From Parus major (taxonomy: Eukaryota > Chordata > Aves > Passeriformes > Paridae): a stretch of DNA of 64,000 nt. The translations under genes and the position numbers were made by a program. Location of the stretch: positions 1,410,182-1,474,181 of the forward strand of contig NC_031770.1 of assembly GCF_001522545.3 (NCBI RefSeq). Reading direction: 5' to 3'. Positions 13,111 to 24,104 of the stretch are shown piece by piece. The number at the start of each line of letters is the position of its first letter. Position 1 is the stretch's first letter. The notes under the pieces were generated by a model. That model had not been told where the DNA came from. It saw only the letters and a list, made by a program, of their open reading frames with translations, and did no database searches.

Positions 13111-15360
13111 TCAAATATCATTTACTTTATATTCCAAAGTAAGGAATGTCGCACAATACTCTGTTAGATGAGACACTGGGGAGGCTCATTATGTTGTAAC
13201 GACAAAAACTACCTGGGCCTAACACGAATTGTGTTACAAGTCTTTTGTTGCTGCTGCTGTTCCTCTCCTCCCACGCCCAGCTGAGACAAAACTGTCCCTT
13301 GCTCACCGAGTGCCAGCATCGTCCATGAGAGGTCACTGTGTCCAGGGAGATGCTGAACCGCGGCGGAGCCGCTGCCACCGAGGGTTATTGGTGCTCCCTC
13401 GAGAGAATGAAGAGCTCGGATCAAAGTTCTCTTCGCTCTGAAAGTCAGATTTCTAAGGATTTATGTAAACACGTGGCAAGATTTAGACACGTCTCTGCTA
13501 AATCATCGTAGGAGGGAAGATGGGTCAAGTATGGCAGCCAGGATATGGAAAGGTGAGGACCTCCACCATCCTCACTGTGGCAGGAAAAAAGGAAGTTCTG
13601 TGGGAAGTTCAAGCTTTCTGCATTGATTTTAAATTGGTCACTGCGGTTCTGTGAAGAGATGGCAGAAAGACAGACCCCAGCTGGATGAAGGAGGCAGTGT
13701 CCGGTGAGAGAGGGGCTCTGGGAGCCCTCGGGCCGCTGTGACCGAGTGCGGAGCTGTGATGGGGAGGTTTCATCCTGGCTGTCCTGCACAGCTCTGGGAC
13801 AGCAGCAGAACCAATCCGTCATGACTGGTCAGGACTTTCCCTCCAGGCTTGTCTCTCCAAAACGAGCATGAGGATGGAAAAGGCTCCGTTTTTTCTTTTC
13901 TCCTTTCTTCCTAACGTTGTTTCTGGCCGGATCCAAGTGTTTCATTAATGCAAATCAGTATTTCTGCCCACAGGGAATAAGAGCTTAGAGCCAATTCCCC
14001 TGTTATGATTTTGTAGTTAAATTGTAAAATCACCAAGAGGCATCAGTCAGGATTGGATTAATGTAATGCCAGGCAACAAATAAACAGAACTAGATCACAG
14101 CTCCTGCTTCTGATCCCTCCCCTGACTTCTTAGGGATTTTATATAATTTTTAAAAGCATTTGCAGCTCAAATAAGAGGTACCAATTTTGAAATGCCAATT
14201 AATGTGCCATCTCTGTGCATCTGCTGTACATTCATCCATAAAAATGGGAGTTATAAAGGCTATTTTGTGGAGCAGAGATCTAGGACATAGCACAGATGTT
14301 TCTGGGAGGGAAAACCTCGGTGCTCATTGTTGATCACAGCTCTTGGATATGTACAGAGTGGGCAGGATGAGGATGTACAGAGGATTGGAGTTCATTTGAG
14401 ATGTGGTGCTTTCTGGCATCTTCTATACAAGGTTTGCTTTAAAGAAGCAAACCAACCAACCAACCAGACAAAAAACCCCAAAAACCAACCTCAAAGCCAT
14501 CAAAAACCCCAACAGCAGCAGCAAATGGTCCCTTTGGCAGAGTGCTGACTGTCACTCAGGTACTATTTATCCAAGAGTCTACATTAGTTGGTTTTCACAT
14601 TTCATATTAAAGAAAAAGTTGTAAAATAAAGGATATGTGTCCCTGGTCAGTGGGCTCCTTGCCACAATGAGGAGGAAAAACGCTGCTGCTATTGCCAATT
14701 TTTATGTCTCTTTTCATGAAGTTTTTAGGTATGTTTTAAAACATTCATTTTTACAGTTATGTGAAATTGGAAGTATATTCAGGCAGAATATATAATATAT
14801 AATATTTTTTTAAAAAAAACTGAAGTAATATATCCTTTTTTTAACAGAAATGCCATTTTAAACTTAGGTTCACACTTTGTCTGGGCTTGTGTTGCTCCTT
14901 CCATTGTCTTTGTGGTGCTGAGGGCTCCAGAACCTGGAATTAACATCCAAAAACAGTCCATGAGAGCATCCAGGATATTTATGTTGTGCTGACAGTGAAC
15001 AGCAGGCTGCAGCATTGAGGAACATTCTCAGCAACATGACAGCTCCTAATAGGAAAGTAATAATTCCTTTTTTTTTTTTTTCTTAATTGCTAAAAAAAAT
15101 TCAAAAAAGCTCATGCTTAAATTAATTGAATTAATTCAATCACCATCAAAAATGTACCAAATTCCTGAGAGCACAGATTATAGGAAAATGAATGAAACTG
15201 AATTTGTGTTGCTCCACATGTTTGAAGTTTTTCTTTGCAGTTTTTATGGGGTATTTGTTCATGACTAGTGTAATTAATTGCTAAAATAATGATAATAAAT
15301 TATATATATATTTTTTTCCAAAATGCAGGATATGCATTTTCCTATATGTTAAATACAAAG
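13111..15360. other. Intergenic region, no gene recognised
   Basis: Mixed to AT-rich sequence. A short (CCAA)n run lies at about 14449-14466. The AT-rich block 14110-14260 is of complex composition and could be a conserved noncoding element, but this cannot be tested here. No gene or transposon is recognised. Confidence 0.6.
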
Positions 15361-15480
15361 TCCAGCTTGACTGCTGTCAATCACAGAGCAGTGACAGCCA
15401 CGGCAGCAGAGGCTTGAAACTAATTTTTTATTTGCCCTGATTGGATAGGCGAAGAGCCTATCTGTCATATTGATTAATTT
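15361..15480. promoter_or_regulatory. Candidate enhancer with PBX-MEIS/PREP-type motifs
   Basis: CTGTCAATCA at 15374-15383 is the exact reverse complement of TGATTGACAG, the known PBX with MEIS/PREP composite site. A MEIS half site TGACAG follows at 15392-15397. An inverted CCAAT box (ATTGG) lies at 15440-15444, CTGTCA at 15462-15467, and TGATTAATTT at 15471-15480. The cluster is about 2 kb upstream of the EML6 start codon. Function is inferred only from motif content. Confidence 0.35.
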
Positions 15481-15799
15481 TATTATGTAAATTAGAGAAC
15501 TAACCAAAAAAAATCATAAAATGAAAGCTGGGATCATATGGAAGTTATTCCACAGAATAATACCAGGGAAAGGTATTAAGAATTGGGAATTAAGGTGGGA
15601 AAGGATGAAGAATTCGTGAGGGGCAGTGATTTCCACGATTCTACGGTAAAACAAGATGCTTGTGATGAGCGGCTGCTGGGGAAGGAGTTTAAAAAGATGA
15701 GTGCGAATTTGGTTGTATTTTGTGAGACTTTTGAAGACTAATGCACACGGGGAAAGCAGAAAGATGGAAAGATGTTGGTTTTGGGTTTTTTTTCCTAAA
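15481..15799. other. Intergenic, no feature recognised
   Basis: AT-rich sequence leads into the distal CpG island. No gene or repeat is recognised. Confidence 0.6.
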
Positions 15800-16170
15800 T
15801 CTGCGCTTGCGGGGCAGGGCCGGGCTGGGCCGCTCCGGGCGTGGCTGAGGGCACCGCGCTCCCCTCAGGGTTGGGCCCCCTCAGGAGGAAGGGCGGGAAG
15901 GGCCGCGCGCCGCCGTCCGCGCGCGCCCCGTGAGGCGGGAAGGCGGCTCCGCCTCAGGGCTGGCGTCGTGAGGGCTCCGGCCGCCCCCCCGCCCGCCCGG
16001 GGCCGGCGCTCCTGCCGGAGGCGGCTCCCGAGCCTCCGGGGCTCGCATTCCCCGAGGCCGGGTGTCCCGCTGCCGTGTTCTGGAGTGCTGCCGGCGTTAC
16101 CCCGTGTGAGAGCGGTGCCGGCACGCAGCTCTTCAGCTCGGTCGGTGTGAGGCGTGTTGTGTGGGAAAAG
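15800..16170. promoter_or_regulatory. Distal CpG island, possible alternative EML6 promoter
   Basis: About 350 bp of dense CpG carries Sp1/KLF-type boxes (gggcgggaaggg near 15889, cccgcccgcccgg near 15990). A quadruplex motif with four G runs separated by CA, CC and CT lies at 15811-15829. The island ends near a good splice donor, gaaaag/gtacag, at 16170/16171. It is separate from the CpG island over EML6 exon 1. It could be an upstream EML6 first exon, the start of a noncoding transcript, or an unrelated island. Confidence 0.55.
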
Positions 16171-16475
16171 GTACAGGGGCCGTCAGCCTTGGAATTCCCT
16201 CTTCCCGTCCGTCTGGCGCTGAGCACTGTGAATGGGTGTTTGGTTCTGCTCCTCTGCATCCTCTTCCCTGCGGTTGTGGCCTTCTGGAGTGAGTTTCTTG
16301 AGGGCTGGGTTTGGGCTCCTGTGCAATCATACTATAAAGCAGTGGATGTCTTATCACCAACAACATGCAGCAACCAAGCTCGACAGATAATGGTAATATG
16401 AATTCTGCTTTAGGAAAAGCAGAAGGCAAGAGAGGAAATGTGTTCCTTATAATATCATTCCAAAGGATGACAGTG

Positions 16476-16495
16476 GAAAAAAAAAGGTGGGGGGA

Positions 16496-16530
<35 letters not shown>
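16476..16530 (+). repeat. A-rich tract with (A9-10)GC units
   Basis: Runs of nine to ten A alternate with GC, repeated three times, after a short GGTGGGGGG insert. It is simple low-complexity sequence. Confidence 0.85.
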
Positions 16531-16792
16531 GCCTAAGTCCCTTCTATCTCATGATGACTTGGGAGTGTTTTGTGACTGAAAACAGGGAAGTAAGATTGTC
16601 TTAATTACACAGTTGCTATAGACTCGAAAAAAGAAGTTTTTGGTTGCTGGGGGTGAGGAAAGGTGGGGTAATATTCCCATATTTATGCTGGATGTTATAT
16701 ATGAGATGATATTGAAAGAGAGGATTTGTATGAGGACTGGGAGCACTGGATCCTGCTGAAAAGCTTCAGAAGCCCCCCAGACCACCCAGAGT

Positions 16793-16868
16793 GGCCACAG
16801 CATCCATCCAAGAACAGCTCCCCTATGCAAGGAGAGTTCCCCTATCCAAGCAGAGCTCCCTCGTCCAG
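16793..16868 (+). repeat. Short minisatellite, 19-bp unit
   Basis: Three clear tandem copies of a 19-bp unit of the type aagNagagctcccctatcc lie at 16810-16828, 16829-16847 and 16848-16866, with degenerate edges. The array is about 0.6 kb upstream of the EML6 start codon. Confidence 0.75.
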
Positions 16869-17139
16869 GCAATCTCTTTGCATTTTAAACACACGTGCAC
16901 TCTGCGGTTCTAGCGCACAGGTTTTGTGTTCTCTTCTCTTCCAGCTCTGGCCCCGAGGGTAGATATGTTAAAAAGAAGAGCGCCCAGCAATCTTTCTGCA
17001 GGAAGCCAAGAAGGTGCAACACGGGAGACGCAGCGGGGAGACTTTGGCAGGTGGTGCTGGTGACGCACAGAAGTTACTTTGCCTTGGGAAAACAAAAAAA
17101 AGCCGTGTCTGCTGCTTATGTAGGTGTGTTTTTGTGCCC

Positions 17140-17622
<483 letters not shown>

Positions 17623-17647
17623 TAAGGGGGCTGACTTCTCTGGTGGT

Positions 17648-17670
17648 GGGGTGGGGTGGGGTTTAAAGGG
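17648..17670 (+). other. G-quadruplex motif after EML6 exon 1 donor
   Basis: Three GGGG runs separated by single T, then TTTAAA and GGG, start 27 bp after the last base of exon 1 on the coding strand. This fits the canonical G3+N1-7 rule, so it could fold in the nascent RNA or in single-stranded DNA. Intronic G runs near donors are known splicing enhancers. Confidence 0.7.
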
Positions 17671-20600
17671 AAGGGAGGAGAATGTAGTGCTGGCAGAATA
17701 CCCCCTCCTCGCCTCTTACAGCTCGGCTTGGACCTGCCGGTTTAGAGCAGCTCGGATTTGTTAGCGGCAGTCTCTGCGAGAGCTGAATCTGTAGATACTG
17801 TTGATTATCATTATTTTGTAGCAAGGCTTGAAAATGTTGCAATAATAAGGGAGGGAAGGTTAAGTTTTTCTATTGCACTGCACCAAAAGCTAAGCACTTG
17901 ATTTCAGCACTGGAAAGAGCTCAGTGCAACAGCGCTGCAAAATCGTGGCTCCAGTACCTTGATGTTTCCAGATCTGGGACCCCAGCTCATCGATTCTGAC
18001 CTCGTACAGAAGGCAGGTGTAGCTCTCCTCGCCCTCAGCAAATCCCAGCACGAGAGTGCCACAAATATGACACGTAGCTAAAACTAATCTGGGTTTAATA
18101 TCATCCAGAAAATGTAAATTCTAATCAAGTTCAGCTGTTTGCACTTCAGGCAAAAAATCCCAAGCATGCTGGTGCAAGATGGCTACAGAAGGACAGGTCT
18201 TGCTCCTCATCTGTCCAGTTCCTTGTTTTTTTCTCAAATTCTGCCTGAGAAGTGGATTTGATTGATGTTTTTGCCCTACAGAAATGCTGATTTTTTACTG
18301 CACCTCACAAAATAAAAATGCACTTACAGTGTTCAAGGTAGTCTTTAAAAAATCTGTCCAGAATACAGAAATTTCCATCAGTAAAATAGAGAATTATTGT
18401 AGCTACTACTTGATGAGAGAAATCTGAGCCTAGAATATCCTCACGAAGGATGTTGCCTGGTGATGCCACTCCTCTGAGCACAGCTATCTGCTGCCCTCCC
18501 TGTTCACCCAATTCAGCATGAATGAAGCATTTCCTGGATGATGTGAAACCAGAACAGTCCCAGGTGACTCATGGTGTGGGAGTGCTGTGGAAGCATCTGC
18601 TGAAGCCAGAGTTTTGACACTCCGTAACCAAACCACACAATTGTCACATAATCTTTGTTTGCAGAAAGCCATCCACTTTTCCAGGAAGAGCTTTTGGCTG
18701 CTGTGCATCCTCGTAGCATCCTTCTCCTCCTGTCTAGGATGCGTTAAAGCAGCAGCTTTTCCTCAAGTACAGTGCATGTGCATCAAGGGTTATTTTGGTT
18801 CCAAAGGTATTATCAGCTCCAAAAGGCTGCTGAAAATAGACACTGGGCTGCTCAGATAAGAGTCAGAATTTTAGAGGCATCTGCAGGATCATGAAATTAA
18901 AAGTTTTGGTTGTGGTATGGACATAGAATTTGATACTCTTTGGAACAGGAAGTGTAATCCATGTAAAGGGTTGTGTACTTCTGTGCTTATGTTTGAATAA
19001 TTATTATAATACTTGACAGCACTTCCCTCCCCAAACTAAATGTATTGTACAGCTTCTGTACCTTTTACTTCAAAGCCTGTCACATTAGGAGTCTGCTTTT
19101 GGCAGTGTCATCTTTAGAAGGTGCAACTGGGATAGAAAGAATGAATCCCTCGTATTCATACTTTGACACTGCTTCTGCCTATTGTGCTCTTTAAAGGAAA
19201 CTAGAACCATGTGTTCAAAGTAGTTGTGTCTTGAGGGACTTGCTGAATGTCCAACTCATGCTTTGGAAAGATGGGTTTTGTTTCTGATCTGCAGCACCAT
19301 CAGAATTCTGGTGGAAAACTGTAGTTTCCACAAAGAATGAAACATTTGGGTCCAGAAGGCCTGAGCAGAAGCCAAGCAGCAGTTCATATCAGCTCTTAGT
19401 GGCCAAGAACTGTTGCTGTCACCACGTGGGGTTGAAGGAAGGACAGGCTATCCAGAATGCTGCTGGAATATTCTGTTGTTTGCATCTTGGCACTCCTGGT
19501 TTGCTGTGCCTACTGACGTAATATCCCATCGCTGTAAGTCCTTCAGAGTAGATGCTGCCTTGTGTGGTCATTGCTGATACGACTAATAAATACGGGAATT
19601 TAAATTCTCACATTTTAAGCTTCACAGCTCTCATCCATTTGAGATGAATGGGATGAATGTACTTATCCAATTTTTCTGGGTTTGTTGGGATTTAGTTGTC
19701 TGAGACCAGCTTCTAAACAGCAGGGTGTGCATTTGCAGTCCAACAGGTTGTCATTTCTAAAGAGGTTTGAAACACTGTTTGAAGAAAAAAAAAATAAAAG
19801 GATTTTGGAAAATAGCGTGAATCACTGAGACTGGGAGACCTTCAAGTAGGAAGATCTTCTTCCAAGGACTGCTGTTATCTCCTTCTGTGAATTTTTTTGT
19901 GGTTTTGAGAACGCTGTTTTGTTGAAAAAGACGATGATTCTCTGAAGTAATGCCATGTGTTACCTTCTGTTTACTGAAGTCATGAGTGGGGATATTTTGT
20001 CCTTGGTGAAAAGGGCAGGTTTGTATGTTTAATATGTTCTCCAAGATTAATAGTTCTGCCTCTTGTTTTGCATCAAAATAATGCAACTAGACATAATTTC
20101 ATTTGGGCTAAAGCAGACCAGAATGTATTGGATTAAATTGCATTGTATTGGAAAAATGCCATTTTCCCCAAGCTTCACATTTGAAAGGCGAGTTGTGCCT
20201 GTACAGGAACTGAATGTTCTGCACTCAGCTAATAAGGTCGATGTTCTGAGCAGGAACAAGGGAGCTTGGAATTGTCCCGTTTTCTGTGCAATGCCACCAC
20301 CAGGTGCTGTGCTTCCAGACTTCCTCCTGAGATCCTGAACCACCCATTTAACCTTAAAGTGAGCCCTGATTTGCAGAGGAATTTGTGAGTAACCTCCAGA
20401 GCATTAGCTTTGACAGCAATTGAAAGCTTTCAAAAGAACAGGTTTTCTTACTTCAATGTTCTGCATTGCTTGTGGAGCAGTGATCAGTTACATCAATCCT
20501 TGCTTTTCTCTCAGTTAAGTGTTGAATGGAGACAGTTCTTTCCTATAATTTTTCTTCAAACTGTGCATGTAAAAGCCACGGCAAACAGCAAAAATAAAAA

Positions 20601-23600
20601 TATAAGCAGTTGAGATACTTCTCACTATCACTTAAAATACAACTGATTTCATCTGTTTCTGCAGAAGTCATTTGTTAACAGAGATTCCTAACCCTGAGAA
20701 TTTTTCCTCTGGTGGAGTGACAAGTTACTTCTCCCTGGTTTTGAGTTCCAAGCATTCCTGCAGTACTGAACAGTTGTCCTGAATATGTTACATTGTTATA
20801 AACCCTGGTTTCTTGTGGAATCTGATACTTTGTATGTTATGAGTTTACAAAAGCAGTTTTGTATCCCGGGTGCCTCCGTGGTAGTCTCTCGTGAGGCAGC
20901 AAGCCTGCTCGCTCTCCCAGGTCTCTGTACTACCTGCAAAGCCCTCCTGTTATCCATGGATTCCAGAGCTGTTGTTTATGTAAGGCTGCTCACAGTGTAC
21001 CAGCAGCATCAGATTTATCAGAATATTACTCTAAGTGTGCAGGGGGGTGCCTCTGTGCTGACAGATTGAGATTAAAACCGCGGCCGTGCCAGCGGGGACG
21101 GGATTTACTGGGCTGCGGGAGCCCAGGGAGGCCTGGCTTGTTCTCCACAAGGGTCGTTTCAGGAGATAGGATATGTGTCAGGATGTGGTTTTCTTGTCCT
21201 GCTGCTGTGGGGAAAAAAGGAGTAATATGCTTCGAGCAATGTTGTGTATTGCTGACCACAGTAAATACAATTTTGGAATTAGTAAATTGATGGCAGAGCT
21301 ATGCAAATTAAAACCCTCAGAGACAAGATCTAAATTGTACTTTAATATTTTTTATTTAATATTGTGTTATAATATTTCCATTTAGAAGGTTATACTTATT
21401 TGAAGAGATCTAAAATACTTTAAATTTCAGTTGCCACCATTTGGATGGAGACAGCAGATGTTGTAGAGGGGTGTTGAGGTTACTGTGGTTATTGTTTATC
21501 ATGAGTGCATGGGAGCTGCACTTTCTGCAACTTGAGCTAACCCTGGGCTTCAGGCGCCCGAGGTGACCCCACAGGGCTGCTGAAATTCAGTGACCTAAGG
21601 AGAGCACAGGAGACATTTTCAACAACAGAAATTCCAGCCCTGTTTCTTGGCAGATGCCACACCAGTGCCCCCACCAAGCCATCCAAACCTGACAGACATG
21701 GCACACCTGGGTGAGGCAGGCTTTTGGGAACTGTTTTGAGACAGCAAGTTGTTAAATGAGTTTCATATGAAAGAAAATAACTCCCCATAAAAACTCCTCT
21801 AATCAGCTTGTTGCTTCATTTGCTTTCAATGCTGGAAAACCTGGGGAAAATGCTGTTTATTCCATGAAGTTCCAGTGGCCTATTTTGCCTCTACTCCAGC
21901 GCTGTGCTCTGATTAGATTTGAAGTCTTTATCAGGGTGTGTGCTGCTATAAATTGGATTCTTAAATATCTGTGTTAATGCATCAGATGTGCTGAAATATA
22001 CAGTTACAGTATCTTATTGAAAGTGATTTAGAAGTACTTAGACCAGTTAAAAATGGAGAGAAACCCAGCAGGCATTTGCCACTATATGTTGTTGAGAATG
22101 GTCAATCATTTAACCACAGCCTTTAACCAGAGCAGTCTAAACCTAATTTTTTAATACATTTTTTTTACATTTCCTATGTGTTAAGTCTCTGCATTTTTTT
22201 TTACTTATTTCGACTTGATATCAGATGGCCAGGAGTAGTGATGGTCAGGTAGTTGTGTGTAATCACTCTTTACCAGGATGAAAACTCACAGAAAATGTTT
22301 TCATACTAGTTAACTTAATTTCAAATTAAAAAAAAAAATAAAAATTCTACAGCTCCAAGTATTGGAATGCTTCTGTGTGAAAGTAAGAGGGGATTTGAGG
22401 TCTGTAAAAAGGTCTTCTGCTGATTTGCCAGCTGCTCAGGTTTTTGGGAACCTTGGTAAAGAGCAAAAATGCCTCCTTTTTTCCCACCTAAAGACAGTTC
22501 TTTGGAACATCAGCTTGTTTTTCATGAGGTGCATTTCTAGCCCAGGAACATTTAGTTGTCTGCACTGGCTGTCCAAGAGACACGTTGAATTTTAATTCCC
22601 CTTTACAGGTGGTATTTATAAAGGCCTGGGAACAGACCTCTAAGGTTTAGTGAGGCCTGATCTTAAGGCTGAGTGTTTGTTTATGTCAAGCTTCTTGAAA
22701 CATTCCAGCAGCACAATGAACCTTGGTATGCTTAACCTTATTGCTGGAACTTCTGTGGGTGCTGGCAATGAAGTCTGTTCTTTCTTCTGTGACAGATGGA
22801 TGGAAATCCACCAAAATGATGGTGATTTGAACAGAACATAAAATAATAAATAAAAGATAAAGGCTACTCTCAGAGTGATACAGCAACCCTGCTATTTTGG
22901 CTGCCTAACACTCCTTGTTCCAAAAGATTTTACTGCATTTTTTATAGGGAATTTTGAGTGCCTCCATTATTTTAGCAGGCTTTAATGTGCTAGGTATAAT
23001 CCTACATGAAAATCTGGCATCTATTCGTGCCAAACATCTGCTTTCTTGTCCTCAGAAACTGTCCTCCATATGCAAAGGTAAATACTGCAAGTGTCATTTA
23101 CTGTGGTAGTAACCTATGAGTTGCAAATATTAACTGCAAAATAACAGCTTTGGGCAAGATGAGCCATACTTTTGAAGAAGAATTTTCTGGGCTTTTTAAA
23201 GAGGTTTTGTTTATTTTAGAAATGAACTGTAGTAAAAAAGACAATAAAATGCACCCTCAGTTTTTTACAGCTGTAGGTACAGTTAAGGCTGGAGCCCTTT
23301 TGCCTTCACCGTGACGAGGCAGACCAGGCTTCCTTCTCTGTATCCTAAGAGCCCTTTAACTAGAGGTTGGTCACAGTCAGCTGCTGTCTGACCAGAAAAA
23401 GTGTGAAATGTCAATTTCTTTAACTTTTCCTTTCATCTCTCTAGTGTTTGAGCACTATTTGTAAAGCACTGAAAGGACCTTTTGGCTTCTCCCAATGATG
23501 GAATCTATGATTAGGTAAAAGCTGAGCTTTCTCTGTGGCTTCTCTCTGGCAGCAGATCAGAGATGAGGCCACTGGGACCTGCTCTCTGGCCCTGGTCACA

Positions 23601-24084
23601 CCGGTGCTGAGCATGTACAAGTGTGGCTGCACTTAAATCACTTAAATGAGGTTTTAGCAGTAGGTCTACAGCAGGTTCCTGATCCCTCTAGGATTCTGAG
23701 GGATTCTCATCTGTTTAGAAATTATTTATTTAAAACAAAAAAAAATTGAAATGCTGTTCAGTGAAACTGCTCTCTTTTACTGTCTGTAAAACAAGTTTAT
23801 AATATGCAGTTGTATTCCTGAATCCAGGTCTTGGGCAGATGCAGTGATTGTTGGCCTTTTACTTCCACAGGGGGTTTGTTTGGGTGTTTTAAAATATGTG
23901 GCATCTGAAAGTGGCCACAAGTGTCCAGAAGGATATTATACTGAGTCTTTATGAAAGCTGTCTTTAGCTGAAAGAGCTATTCTAAAGCTTATGCTTGTCA
24001 GACTGAGGAGGTTTGTGTGGTTCTGTTGGGGACCTTGAGCTGCTTTGGGATGGGCATCTCTGTGCTGCATCCCTTATAATACAG

Positions 24085-24104
24085 CCCCTCCCTCCCTCCC
24101 TCCC
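24085..24104 (-). other. C-rich (CCCT)n run, quadruplex motif on the minus strand
   Basis: Five C runs (4,3,3,3,3) are separated by single T. The minus strand therefore has five G runs with one-base loops, a highly stable quadruplex form. It is also a KLF/Sp-type CCCTCCC cluster. It lies in EML6 intron 1. Confidence 0.75.

Larger units (their letters stand above)
16171..17139. other. Region between the two CpG islands
   Basis: This stretch contains an A-rich tract (16476-16530), a 19-bp tandem repeat (16793-16868), and a strong splice-acceptor-like sequence at 16925-16944 (a long pyrimidine tract ending ttccag). No gene is supported. If the distal island is an EML6 promoter, 16171-16944 would be an intron and 16945-17621 a merged exon. 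Confidence 0.5.

Noticed and set aside
12060..13142. Long open frames of 230-353 codons on both strands around the N gap
   Set aside because: They are translations of the minisatellite and of N bases. Every frame stays open because the 15-bp unit lacks stop codons. Not genes.
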